NCBI GenBank assembly: GCA_016630905.1
Contig: WBMQ01000007.1
Coordinates: 682,001-746,000, forward strand
Length of the DNA: 64,000 bases
Reading direction: 5' to 3'
Origin: Capillidium heterosporum
Lineage: Eukaryota; Entomophthoromycota; Entomophthoromycetes; Entomophthorales; Capillidiaceae
Part shown: piece by piece, positions 19,721-31,180 of the stretch
Layout of the letters: the number at the start of each line of letters is the position of its first letter
Position numbering within the stretch: position 1 is the stretch's first letter
Position numbers and translations under genes: made by a program
Notes under the pieces: model-generated
What the model saw: only the letters and a program-made list of their open reading frames with translations
Databases searched by the model: none
Told to the model about the DNA's origin: nothing

Positions 19721-22570
19721 TGTTGGGTTGAAGTAGATTTTGAGGCTTATTTATAGTAGTTTGAAAAAGTAGGTAGCTGTAGTTTCATATACTAATTAAA
19801 GTTTTAATGGATGGTTGTTTACCTAACTATATATGCCTTTTAGAGCATACTAACACTACTTACTCTCTTTGTCTATTTTCATAGTTTAAACTTTTGATCG
19901 AACCTTGATTCATATATACAATCAACATTAAATTTCCCCATCCATATTTGTGCATGTTACTGGCCCACTTTATGTAGCCTCAATGCGACGTATAAGTTAC
20001 TAGCTAATTTGATAAAAGTGTCTCTGTTTCCAATTGGGGTGTACTTTGTTGAAATTGAAATGTAAAAATAAACCTACTGATCAGCAAAGATGATAGAATA
20101 AATCACCCTTTTGTAAAGGTATATCGATTCCTTTTAGTTTTTGTCCTTGTAGATGCAGATCAATTTTATAAACGAAGGGTGGTTTTCCAGTTTAGTCTGA
20201 CACTAGCGAGTTGGATTCTATCGAGCTAAAAGTCACCTTTTCAGCTGTTCGTTTTCGTTCGTTGGTTTTAAAGCGATTTCCAATTTTGTAGATAAGGTAT
20301 AGTCCTTCAAGTAGAACACATTGGAAGATATCAAGGTGTCCCTAGTTAGAAGCACTGTACTAAGGCTAACCTGAGGCTCCTACTCTCAGCTTAATAATAT
20401 CCTGATGAAACTTTCCAACCTATCAACTACAAGCCAAATTTACTTTATATATAATCAATAAGAATATATATGCAAGATTCTATAAAATGTGCTTACAATG
20501 TATGTTAGGCCCTACCATTTGTGAACTTATTATATCTTACCTTTCGCTATACATAAAGTTTAAAATACAGTGAAGGTATAAATCCACAGCTCCTTTTAGA
20601 ATCCAGCGATATAGAATACAGATGTCTACTAACCACATCTTCACTATCTTTGGAAGCCAGAAGGTGTAGCGTTTATCCACTTCAAATTCAAAACAGTTTT
20701 TGATATGGCCGTTAGACATAAGCTACATACTGTACTTTGGTAACGCCAGATCGAGTTTCAAATTTACAAATACTTTGGTCTTATATAATCTGATTCCAAT
20801 TAATTTTGTTTGGAGAAATGGAATCACATAAGGATATATGTGGTAAAACTTTGATATATACAACACCTCATATAAGTGAACTTATATATTAACCAGATAT
20901 TATAAAGCCGTAGAATATATGTGATATACCGTAGAAGGAAACCATTTTTACCTATTTATGAGATGACTACAGTTTATAGTTGAACTGTATTTTTTGGATG
21001 CAAAATCGTATTTTTATCGACATATACATATCCATCAGTACCACACCAACCATTTATTAATATATGATGGGTACGAATTGAAAGAGTACTTCCTTTTTTA
21101 TCCAGAGTTGTAAATTAGATTGCCATATGAAGCTTGGGAAGGGTTGAATGGAAGGTCAAGTTGAAAGTCTATAGATATTCGTAACTGTATCTACATACTA
21201 CCTACCTTTTTATAAGTCCCTTGAAAGTGTTACTTTGCCAGATCGATTTTTAACCTTTGTTTAAAGTTTTGTTAAGGGCTAAAGGTAACCTGAGTTGATT
21301 ACAGGTTGCTTTAAAGTGTAGTATGGCTGAGATGAGTTATGGGTTAGTACGTTACCATTGGCATCTACAAAATTGAAATTCAACTGAATTAGCATACAGC
21401 TTCTTCAACTTTGATAGCTATTCGAAATATATATAAAAGATCTGCTGATGTTAGGGCAATATATTTAGTTTACTTGGAAAATTAAAACTCATATATATAT
21501 ATATCACCCATACCATCCAAATTTGATAAATCCGGTTACTAGATAAGACTATCCTGATAAGGAGGCAATTATGAGATATTTATCAAAAGTACCTGATATA
21601 ATATAGATGTGACTTAGGAAATGTCTAAATTTCTAAAATCTTTTATATCCAACAAAGGAATTTGAAAATGAAAGTAGTAAAACCATAGCCTGTTACTACT
21701 ATGATGGTATCTCAAACTTAGTACTAAGGAAGAAATGTCGTTTCAAAGTACTTGGAAACAATTACAAAAAGGAAGATTAAAGGTGTATACCGTAGCTGTA
21801 TATAATCTAAAATACAAAGTCTTCGAACTTGCTTTGGAGCAAAAGTAGTAGCTGATGATGAAAGGAAAGTGGATTAAGCATTACTTTAAATCAGAGTTTT
21901 ATTGCATTTACCTATACCTGCAAAGAGTATTAAATCATTTCCAGTAGCTTCGCCATATATTTCATTAATATCTACCTAAGACTTGATATAGAGATCCGAA
22001 AAAGTAGGTAAGATTAGAACGGCAGCTTTATCACTCCAAATATAAAGGTTACAAGGATCCATGTGATAGTATTGTAAAAATAATATTATAAAAATACAAC
22101 CCCATCATCACTATTAGTATTCAAGCTTACTTGTATAATGAAGCAGTATGTTGTTGAACTAAGAGATAGACCAAGACAGCTATGTTTAATTGTAAGTTAA
22201 AGTTTTGAAACTAGTGTTTATATTGGATTAGTACTTTAAATCATTATTAGGCCTATATCTCTAGATTATACTCTGGTTTATCAGTATAAAACCAACGTGC
22301 TATACTAAAATATTTGTTAAAGATAAAGCTCATATCCTTTAAGCAAGTTAACTAGATCATACATAGCAATAAAACAAATTTGAATCGCATGTGGAAAATG
22401 ATTGCAAACATATCTACCTGAATAAAAGATATAGATTTAATAATTGGCACTTGCATTTCAAAGTGATTTAATACACCGTATACCACTGGACTGTGGTTCA
22501 AAGTAATATATTTATAACTTTTCACGGACGTACCTAGACAAAACTGTTAGCTCAAAAAATAGAAGCTAAA
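19721..22570. other. Gene-poor region with possible gene fragments
   Basis: No complete gene. Two protein-like pieces on the minus strand (20537-20719 and 20192-20341) have plausible splice signals and hydrophobic segments and may be exons of an unrecognised or decayed membrane-protein gene; see findings. A short TA run lies near 21491. Confidence 0.4.
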
Positions 22571-22906
22571 TTACGATTTCTTGAAATCCTTGTTGATGGA
22601 AGCCAACTTAATGTTGGTATCCTGATCAACGTTCTGCCAAGGGAAAGGGTTGTTTTTTCTAAAAATTAATTAGAAAAGCGCTCTATGAGTTGTTAGATTT
22701 AAATATAAAGTTACCTGTCCCAAACTACATCAACACCACGAGCTAAACGGGATACGTACCAGCTGGCACCACCTAAAGCTCCACCGATGATAACGACGAT
22801 GGGCAGTACCTAAATGCACTTATTAGCAACAAATTACATTCCTATCTACCTCGAGGCGGTACCAAGTTTGCATGAAAGTCTTCTTTGCGACGTGGGAGGC
22901 GACCAT
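22571..22906 (-). CDS. NDUFA4/B12D-family small mitochondrial membrane subunit, 79 aa
   Basis: NDUFA4-like proteins are single-pass inner-membrane subunits, first assigned to complex I and later to cytochrome c oxidase. Exons complement(22571..22658, 22715..22809, 22850..22906) give 240 bases. After a basic, amphipathic N-terminus comes one membrane span (LPIVVIIGGALGGASWYVSRLA), written here as LPIVVIIGGALGG followed by ASWYVSRLA. The signature VVWDRKNNPFPWQN follows, matching VCWDRNNPEPWN of NDUFA4. The tail DTNIKLASINKDFKK matches the family's QYKFYSVNVDYSK. Introns of 40 and 56 bases end in TTTAG. Budding yeast has no obvious member, so this is a useful marker. Confidence 0.82.
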
Positions 22907-23747
22907 ATTATTTATTTCTAACTCTAAGTTTACTTTAAGTTGAAAGATAAAGATAAAAAGCTATCTCTTTCGATATTTCAAATTTCAACTTTCGAGTTTC
23001 CAGCTTCAAATTTCGACTTGAGGTTTTTTTCGGCACCACTTTGAATTTCCATCCTATTGGGTGCTTTATTATTACTCGAGTTTATTGGAGAATTTGACGG
23101 GAATAAGGTAGGAACTGGGAGTTGAGGCTATTGATTAGAATTTACGTCAGTTGCCTAATTCATTTTGCAATCTATTGATTTCGCAAAGATGTGGGATTAG
23201 GCTAAGCTTTATACGCCTACAACAACCGAAACCCTATTAGGCTATAGTCGTTTGTTCCTTTGCCTATGCTTCGACATCTTACCTAGAAGCAAGCAATATA
23301 TTCCTGGTATGTTTATTACGAGACATTTAGAGATAAGCAGGTACGATCGGTATTCATATTTTAAAATCCGTTACCTGTCCAAAAGGCAGCAGATTTCTGA
23401 TATTGAAGCCAAGGGTAAACTGTAGACCTGTTATTGGGTTAGTAAAAATTTATAAGGCAAGCTTACTAAACAAGTGGGAAATTTTGGAAAGCTTTATTAC
23501 GTTACCAAAATTGGTAGCAAATTTCATACAATAGGCCAAGCTTCAAAGTAAGGATCACTTTTCTATCAATTCCATTACAAAACCAAAATGTAAAAGCTCG
23601 ATTACTTAGGAATAAACGGGTAGAATAAGGGACAACATAAAATTCAAAGTTGAAATAATCAAGTTAGATAAAGTTGATCTTCCTTCTTTCTTCTAAGATT
23701 AACTCAGCATAGCTCGAAATCATTCACCATCCCAACCTACATGCAAG
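22907..23747. other. Gene-free divergent promoter region
   Basis: Between the NDUFA4-like gene (minus) and the Zn2Cys6 gene (plus); no coding sequence seen. Confidence 0.55.
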
Positions 23748-24200
23748 ATGTTGCCTTCGGTATACGGGAGGTCCTGCGACAACTGTCGCAACAAGAAGTT
23801 GAAGTGTACGCGCATTATCCCAAGCTGTGCTAGATGCAAAAAGAGCGGAATTGAGTGTACTAGAAACAACCCCATCAAGAAAAGGGGCCCTAAACCCCAA
23901 CAAAAGTCCAAAAATAACCAGATCGACGTCGACTCCAATTTGAGAGTTGTCAGCCAAGACTACTACAACGAGACATTAACGAACTACCGCCCTATACTCA
24001 ACTTGTACAACCGGTCCGAACCAGCTGAAAAGTTCAAGTTCAAAGGATCGGGTATTGGAATGGCACATATACTTAGTGACCCCAATCCCGATACTAAGGG
24101 ACAAGATACTGCTTCAAATTTTGATAAAGTCAAGAAGGAAACCAGTAGTTATGAATCCAGTATCCACCTAAGCAAGGGACCCGAGACTGAGAAGGTCTAA
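23748..24200 (+). CDS. Short Zn2Cys6 binuclear-cluster DNA-binding protein, 150 aa
   Basis: Residues 10-37 hold CDNCRNKKLKC followed by C-A-R-C and C, spaced C-x2-C-x6-C-x6-C-x2-C-x6-C, the Gal4-type zinc cluster that binds CGG triplets. A basic linker (KKRGPKPQQKSK) follows. Beyond it only about 100 low-complexity residues remain, without a fungal_trans domain or a clear coiled coil. Full-length family members usually have 500-900 residues, so this is either a minimal regulator, a decoy that competes for sites, or a gene cut by a stop. No intron is needed, and no further coding sequence is visible in the 117 bases before the convergent neighbour. Confidence 0.8.
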   Translation: MLPSVYGRSCDNCRNKKLKCTRIIPSCARCKKSGIECTRNNPIKKRGPKPQQKSKNNQIDVDSNLRVVSQDYYNETLTNYRPILNLYNRSEPAEKFKFKGSGIGMAHILSDPNPDTKGQDTASNFDKVKKETSSYESSIHLSKGPETEKV

Positions 24201-24317
24201 AATTTATAAGCTCAACGTTCAATTTACCCCAACCCTATATTTGCATTTTATAAAGTTCTGCTAATAAAAATAAAAGTTCTCAAGTAGCTACGCTTTATTA
24301 CATATTAAATTAGTTGA

Positions 24318-24551
24318 TTAAAATGCTTTAGGTGTGAATACGAAGGTCGTCTTCTCATCCTCACTCTGTTCCCCTTCACCCCTGTTGAAGTTGGGTTGGA
24401 AATTCTTTGGCTGGAAACTAGACATAGGGTGAAAGAACTCCTTACTCAAGTCGCGTTCCTGGACCACTTCCTTACGGGTAATTGGGGCCGTACCTACCAA
24501 AGTCAAAGAAATCAAGGATATTAGGTAACGTACCGACATTTGGAAAAACAT
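24318..24551 (-). CDS. Small secreted protein, 77 aa, unrecognised
   Basis: The signal peptide is MSVRYLISLISLTLVGTA, preceded by four residues if the first ATG at 24551 is used; the second ATG at 24539 is also possible. The mature part (about 55 residues) is polar with repeated Phe/Gln/Pro patches (FQPKNFQPNFN) and an acidic stretch. It has no cysteine. A TATA-like AATATAATAAAAGG lies about 25-40 bases upstream. No intron. Family unknown. Confidence 0.55.
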   Translation of the reverse strand: MFFQMSVRYLISLISLTLVGTAPITRKEVVQERDLSKEFFHPMSSFQPKNFQPNFNRGEGEQSEDEKTTFVFTPKAF

Positions 24552-25456
24552 GGCAATTTTTGTTGTATGTCTACCCTTTTATTATATTTGAGTTTGTACT
24601 TCCTTTACCTCCTGCCAAACCCCTAGCTTTATGGAGTTAACTTTTAGAAAAGGTATACTATTTTGGTTAATAGATAAATATATATTTGACTAAATAGTGT
24701 CTATTTATAGCATTTTAGAGATGTCAAGTTTGTATGTAGCTTTATTCATATCTAACTAATTGCAAAGCTTACTGCTGGCACATTGGCAGGCTACCTTTTC
24801 AGTCAGCACTTAACTCAATAGGCTAGTGGTAAAACCTTAGATTTACTTGTAAAATTTACGAGCTACCTTTTGCAAAAAAAGTCCAAACAATCTTAGGGTA
24901 CCGCTCCTTGGAGTATTGGATATCCTTCGCTGATCTAGAATAGTAATCTAGATGAATGGATGGTGGTCCAGGTAGGTAGGGAAGGACAGATAAATTGCTA
25001 ATGCCTTTAAAAAACTGGGTAGGAAAGTCTATTTATCTTGAGGTTTAAAATATACCTTTAGATATCAAAGCATGGCATCTATATTTAGCTTCTCAAGCTA
25101 GGAGCTTCAGATAGACTCTTGATGAGGTCCTAAGTTTGAAATTTCTGATAGAGAATGAGCCTGAAGTACTCCAGTAGTTCGTTTCAAATGGATGTCGTCG
25201 TTACTTATGCCATCATAGCTATTCCTATCAGGTGCAAGGCTCCATTTCAGATAGAATGTGAAGTCTAAAATTTTTATTCACGGCTTGGTAACCTTTGTAT
25301 ACTACTGCTTTATAATTGCATATACTTACTTTTTAAAGTTGTAGTTCATCATTCAAAACTAAATCCGTAACATTTTATAACTTGTATAAACAAATTGAAA
25401 GGATTATAAATCAAAATGTAAAAATACATATACAGTGAATATTATATATTTAATCG
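24552..25456. other. Gene-free AT-rich region
   Basis: No supported coding region; separates two minus-strand genes. Confidence 0.55.
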
Positions 25457-26389
25457 TTAAAATCCAACTTTACTCAAGTTGAAATTGGATTTGAAATTCT
25501 GGATAACCGACACCGTCTTAGCTCTCGACCTCCCTCTCAACGCCGCCAAGTTACCATCTAGGTTTCTAAACTTGAACTTGGAAGTATCTTCATTCTCACT
25601 TACGTTACCACTATCAACGCCACTCTCCTTCTTTTCGATCACATCTAAAGGCAGAGGTAACGGATTGTCTAAATAGCGAAGTTTGTCGACTACCGACTGC
25701 AAAGCGACGAACCACTGCTGGAACGTATTAATATTTTCTACGTTAAAGTACAAACTCTTGGAATCGATGTTCTGGACCTGTAAAACATAACTCAACCCTT
25801 CGAACTCCTTGCATAGGCTGATGACGGTAGTAGACTTCAAAGTCAGAATCTTCTTGTAGGGGTTGTCGCTCTTGGGTTTGAATTTCAATAAGGTGTCGTT
25901 GAGGATGGTGAACATGGACTTCTTCCATATCTTCTTGGTATTGAAGGTGTGGGTACTTATGTACAATTTGGACATGTAGCCGCTGTGTTGCACGACCGAA
26001 TGGTACCGGTTGTTTAATGTAGTCGTGTTGGATCTAAATTTCATTTTGGGGACCTTGTTTGCTACCTTGGGCTCAGCTACATTGGAGCCTTCTACTTTGT
26101 TTAACTTCAGTATGCATTTGTCGAGTTGGTGTAGCATGGACTTGGTACTGCTACTCATAGCTTCATCCTCATCTACCAAGGTGGCATCACTGTCGTCGGT
26201 TTTGTTGGAGGTGTTGGAATCTCTTCTCATAAACATATCCCCATCCCGTAGGTTGATCGCATTTAGGAGAACTTGCAAAAGGTCGACAGAGTCTAAGTTG
26301 GATCGGATGATCCCGTCATCGGTCCTTGATAGGCTGGTAATCGATTGGCTAACTAAGTCGAGGTTGGATCTAAACTTGTAGCTGGTCAT
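25457..26389 (-). CDS. PH-domain protein, 310 aa
   Basis: Pleckstrin-homology domains bind phosphoinositides or proteins at membranes. The domain spans about residues 133-240: HSGYMSKL opens strand 1, WKKSMFTIL and LLKFKPKS are strands 2-3, ILTLKSTTVISL follows, YVLQVQN and SLYFNVEN are late strands, and FQQWFVALQSVV is the C-terminal helix with the invariant Trp. The first 130 residues are Ser/Asp/Thr-rich and probably disordered. The tail is basic (RGRSRAKTV). No other domain is visible. No intron is needed. The basic residues after strand 1 (KKIWKK) would suit phosphoinositide binding, which is inference. Confidence 0.82.
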   Translation of the reverse strand: MTSYKFRSNLDLVSQSITSLSRTDDGIIRSNLDSVDLLQVLLNAINLRDGDMFMRRDSNTSNKTDDSDATLVDEDEAMSSSTKSMLHQLDKCILKLNKVEGSNVAEPKVANKVPKMKFRSNTTTLNNRYHSVVQHSGYMSKLYISTHTFNTKKIWKKSMFTILNDTLLKFKPKSDNPYKKILTLKSTTVISLCKEFEGLSYVLQVQNIDSKSLYFNVENINTFQQWFVALQSVVDKLRYLDNPLPLPLDVIEKKESGVDSGNVSENEDTSKFKFRNLDGNLAALRGRSRAKTVSVIQNFKSNFNLSKVGF

Positions 26390-27992
26390 CTAACTATAAA
26401 ATGCTCTTGTAGCTGTCTTTATAAGTATGTATAGTAGGTCCTGCCTTTTGTCGATGGGATATTGGTCGTATACAAAGTTGAAGGGGATGGAAGTTAGGAA
26501 ATTTCGATTTTGAGCCTGCAAAATGTAAAGATGAAAGAAAAAGTATAAAGAAGGTAGCGATCAAAAGTATATTTAACCTTTGTCTAAAACTAATTTGGAC
26601 GTACCTCAATATATAAAGCACTTTTGAATATCCAATATTTTTGTCAAAGGCACCCTAATTAATGATGCTATTACAAACCAGAGGTTTAATATCTATATAA
26701 GAGACGTTGGAGTCCTTGGGACTTATTGCGCGCAAATTTATTTTGTGGTATTTTTTATATTGGAACGTCATCCAGTTCAACTTTTTTATAGCAGCCAATC
26801 GACAACTATGGAAGCTCAATTTCCAACACCTTATTGATGTAAATTATTTGAAACGGTTATGGGTACTAGGATCCCCAATCCTACCTTTCAGAAAACTTTG
26901 AAAGCCGAAGAGATATGCCTATCTATGTTTCAACAATCTAGAGTCAATGTATGCATATATTAGAGGATTAATGGAATAAGTTGTTGGTGTATAATGTATT
27001 CTTGTATTAATACCACTAGCACTGCTAACTAAAAATTAGATACTGGGATCACAAAGTTTTGATTATATGTGCTATATAAGCATACTTTTGCAAATTTAAA
27101 GGTTTAAAATGACACCAGCACCAAGCACATGCTTATTATAATCTTATATTGGACTTGTGTAAATGAGTAATATAGTGGATTGAATATACGATATAAATTG
27201 GCATGCTTTCTTGAACTTTTTCAGAACTCATCCTAATAAAGACTGTAGACTAGGATCATCGTTTTTATATATACTTTGCAGAAGTATTTGATAGGGATAT
27301 CTTATAAAGCGTATGACTACTGAATAAGCTATCGTAATATCCATTATATCTAACCAATATAAAATGAAGTATGATTTATATGGATTCCTTTATTAACATA
27401 TATTTCCATGTAAGTTATCGGAAAACTACTCTAACCAATATAAATGCTCAAGTCAATTGACAACTCTATCAGCATACATACAAAGATAAATCACCATCTG
27501 ACGATATTTAGAGTTTTTATAGTGATATGGAGCTGTACACTTGACATCTACATCAAAGATAATTACCTATTCCATTTACATTAAAGTTTTTACTCAAGAG
27601 GACAGCTACTCGGTATCGGTATGGAAATCCGTTGAACATCTCAATGAACTTTGATATGGATACCCACATCTTTTATCTTCAAGTTTCATTTTGGATATGT
27701 AAACTGATGCTGAATATAGGAGTGTCCAAGTATGGGTAAACTTCTGTAGCTAATGAAAGGTAATTATTTTGCATTCATTTTTAAATGATTGTTTCTAATT
27801 CTGGTTAGTCACAACATTTTAAAAAGCATATGACTAATGGTGAAAACTGTGTAGCAGTACTTTAATCAATGAAACAGATTTTCATTTGTCAAATCTACTT
27901 TATCCACATCCTACCTACACTTCCTAAATCTAAATTGAAGTGTTTTAAACCAACTATGTAACACATACCTTTCCATCTTAAGAAACTAGAAG
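26390..27992. other. Gene-free divergent region
   Basis: No coding sequence I can support. Short frames near 26394-26621 (minus) and 26707-26901 (plus) lack motifs. It holds the promoters of the PH gene and of the F-box/LRR gene. Confidence 0.55.
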
Positions 27993-29429
27993 ATGGCAAG
28001 TCTGGCAACCCTACCAACCCTGATATTGGAACAGACCCTACTTACAGTACAACTATCTTATGATACCGACCTACCAGAGCTTTCTCCATTTTATAAGCTG
28101 AGATTGGTGAACCAAACCTTCAACCTATTGATAAAGAAGCTCCAACTACAAACATTTATCCTAAACCAGCTTTTAGAGAGCAAAACTAGAGAATCGAAGG
28201 AAGCAAGTACTAGTTTGAAGTGGGTACGTAGACTTAGTATCGAAGGTCATCTCAATAGAAAGATTTTGTTAGACTGGAGAGATTCATTTTCCAACCTGGT
28301 TTCATTAACTTTGAATTTCACCTTAGATGACGATATTTTAGATGATGGTAAAATAGTGACCGACTTGATAGCAAAGTTCAACTGCATACATCTAAAGAAG
28401 ATCTACTTGGTTAACTTGAAACCTTGGCGCAGGCAGAACTACACTTTAGATATGGAACTATTGACAATTTCTTTAAACGACGTTCGATACCTTACTACAC
28501 TGTATTTGGATTTTAAAGGTTTAGACAACACGTTTGTATTTGATTTTTTAGACAACTTGGATGGAGGTTTATCTCTTGCTAACCATTTAAAAGTATTGAC
28601 GGTTAAAGCCAACATCCTTCCTAGCTTTACCTTGCAAAAGGTATTTACCAACTTGAAATCGTTGAAAAAGTTTGACTTATGTGGTAAATTCGAAGACTTT
28701 GATACAATTGTACCTACCTACACACCAACTTTGAATTTAACAGACTTGACTTTGAGCTTGAACTTCAATCAGCTTGATCATGACCAACTTTTTGTAAAAC
28801 CGTCCTTGTTCCCCAATTTAAAATTTATGAAGTTTTTACAATTCAACAACAGTTACCAATTATCGACTACAACTTTAATGTTTAACGAGAGGTGGTCTAA
28901 TATACAACGGCTTATAATATTTGATTTACCTGAAATTTGGTCCCAGCCTTTAGTTAATAACTTCCAAAATCTTAAACATTTGGAAGCGGTGCGTGCCATC
29001 AACCTCTCCAGCACCACAATCCACCTTCTTTTCTCCAAGCTGCGACACTTAACCTTCTTCAAGGCGTTCCCCCTCTTTATAGATGACCTATGTTTCCAAA
29101 ACTTACCTAAACGTACCTATCAACTCAAGTACCTTTACCTCAGCTCTTTGACCTTAAAAGATACCGCATTCTTGGACTGGGTTTTGAACTACGTACCGAA
29201 CCTTCAGTTCCTCTACCTGGCCAACAGTTATTTACATAGGGAGAGTTTGGTACCTTTAGTATATACGGAAAATACCGAAAAGAAAATTGGATTTCCAAAG
29301 CTGTTAAGTTTGCGGTTTTACAAGGTGGGTGGAGATTGTGATGGATCAGTATTTCAGCTTTTTAAAAGCCAGAGTAGGAGTTTGATTGTAGCCACCAATT
29401 ATGATAGACCTCCACAACATTATAGCTGA
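27993..29429 (+). CDS. F-box-like leucine-rich repeat protein, 478 aa
   Basis: The N-terminus resembles a divergent F-box: LPTLILEQTLL, then YKLRLVNQTFNLLIKKLQL, as in F-boxes where a hydrophobic helix is followed by LRLVNK.F. Such proteins link substrates to SCF ubiquitin ligases through Skp1. The rest is a string of irregular leucine-rich repeats (for example LKYLYLSSLTL and LQFLYLANSYL), RNI type. No intron. A clear paralogue lies 5 kb away on the other strand (34244-35845). Both carry a conserved block here reading LPKRTYQLKYLYLSS and there LPKHKYRLKQLYLTN. Substrates cannot be predicted. Confidence 0.68.
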   Translation: MASLATLPTLILEQTLLTVQLSYDTDLPELSPFYKLRLVNQTFNLLIKKLQLQTFILNQLLESKTRESKEASTSLKWVRRLSIEGHLNRKILLDWRDSFSNLVSLTLNFTLDDDILDDGKIVTDLIAKFNCIHLKKIYLVNLKPWRRQNYTLDMELLTISLNDVRYLTTLYLDFKGLDNTFVFDFLDNLDGGLSLANHLKVLTVKANILPSFTLQKVFTNLKSLKKFDLCGKFEDFDTIVPTYTPTLNLTDLTLSLNFNQLDHDQLFVKPSLFPNLKFMKFLQFNNSYQLSTTTLMFNERWSNIQRLIIFDLPEIWSQPLVNNFQNLKHLEAVRAINLSSTTIHLLFSKLRHLTFFKAFPLFIDDLCFQNLPKRTYQLKYLYLSSLTLKDTAFLDWVLNYVPNLQFLYLANSYLHRESLVPLVYTENTEKKIGFPKLLSLRFYKVGGDCDGSVFQLFKSQSRSLIVATNYDRPPQHYS

Positions 29430-31180
29430 TGGTAGGTTTAATGCATATGTTCCTTTAATAAATGTGATATCAATAGTGTAGTGGTTAAACTTTGTTAATG
29501 CCTATGACTCATATTATTAGATAGCTTTATAATCGCTATATCAAATGCTAAAAGAATTAATGTTTTTATAATAAATTAGAATACTTGTTTTTCGGATGTA
29601 ACCATTGGTAAAATATACTTTTATATCTATGCATGTTATAAATACCAATACATTATCGTATCAAATATTTGCCAACAAACCTATACTTCCTCCATTCGTG
29701 TATATTGAGCATATGTTCATGAATTTCCAAGCTAAATGGCAACCAGTTTACACAAATGGGGGAAGGAATAGATAGCACACCTAGAGCACCACTTCGAACT
29801 CCTCTGTTGACCTAACCGTCAAAAACTGAGCTTCACATCTACTTTATGCCTACTGACTTCTACCACCGCTCAACCAATATATTGCATTTTACCAAGTATT
29901 TAATTTACGATGCTGTTGTAAAGGTGCATGTAGGTTCTAAGCCAAAGCATCCTAAAGATCCTTCGCTATCTGTATAAACTCAGTGCTCGTCCTATAAGGA
30001 GAAATTTTAGTAAAATGGTAACAGTTTGTTCAATCAACCCAAACCCTCTCGTAGCTTCCAAATTCGAGATACTACACAACCCTGTCTGCTATTCTTTACC
30101 TTTGATAAGGCAATTTTGAAAAGCATCTAAAGTTTATCAGCTAGATCGGTTGTTGATTTCAGTATAGCAATCCCATATAGCTTGGTTGACAGGTGCCAGA
30201 TCTACAAATAACTTGGTTGCTTTAGACATGGTACGATGAGTTGACACTATAAGCTAATTGAACCTTTCGAAGCTATAGGAGTAATTGTTAAATGATAGGC
30301 ATTTCAGTAGTACCAGTTGATTTATATTAAGTATAGGTAAAAGTTCAGCCAGGTGGGACTATACGGATAAAATTCATTACCCCCATCAAGATAAGCTTGC
30401 TGGAATAAGCTGATCCATATATGGAACTCCAACTAGCTATCCCATCCAAGTAACAAAGTCGGATGCTCGAGATAGGTCCTATCTGAAACATGTCTCACTT
30501 TTTAATTAAAGATTGACACGTTACAGCCAGATTTTCGGCTCTCCTTGTTGATGGTTCTATTTCAAAGTTTGTAAGTCGATATGGATATAACGGGCAGCAA
30601 AAGTGAACGTTAATGCTGCATTTACATGGTTCCCAGAACTAGACTTACAGTTGATGAAATGTTATTTGCCGACATATCTAACGTAAAGTATCTAGAGAGG
30701 TATCTTTGAGAATTTGGTAATTAGCCTTCTAGTTGTTTAGAGTATATCTTATCCTACAGTTTCGACAAGACATGCTTCAGTATAAAGAAGGATTCCAACA
30801 AACTGAATGCCAATAAAAGCTTAAACTGGAGCGTTTTATTGGATGCTACATCAAATTGCTATATTCTCCCGTCCTTTCAATCATAACTTAGTCACGACAC
30901 CCAAAATCAAAATTTTGAAAGAAAATAAATTGGTTGAGCTTTTACAAGTTTAGGTTCAAGAGCTTTATTTCACCACAACTTTAATTTTCCAATCCTACAT
31001 TACTCGAGAACGCACCTCTTTATTGATACCAAGTAAGTATTGTCAAGTTATAGGCCAAAGTAATTTTTTTGAAACTGCTATATCGAAACCACTGTTTTGG
31101 AACTGCCTATTTCTCAGCGCTTCACCAACTTTTCCACTCAACCTTTCCAATTACTAATTAATACCCTATAGATATTGAAA
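29430..31180. other. Gene-free region upstream of the Kelch gene
   Basis: No supported gene. A GTTTGTTCAATCAA at about 30027 resembles the repeats in the ALG12/FCF2 promoter. Confidence 0.55.

Noticed and set aside
26394-26621. Hydrophobic 75-codon minus-strand frame upstream of the PH gene
   Set aside because: No recognisable protein; lies in the probable leader or promoter of the PH gene.
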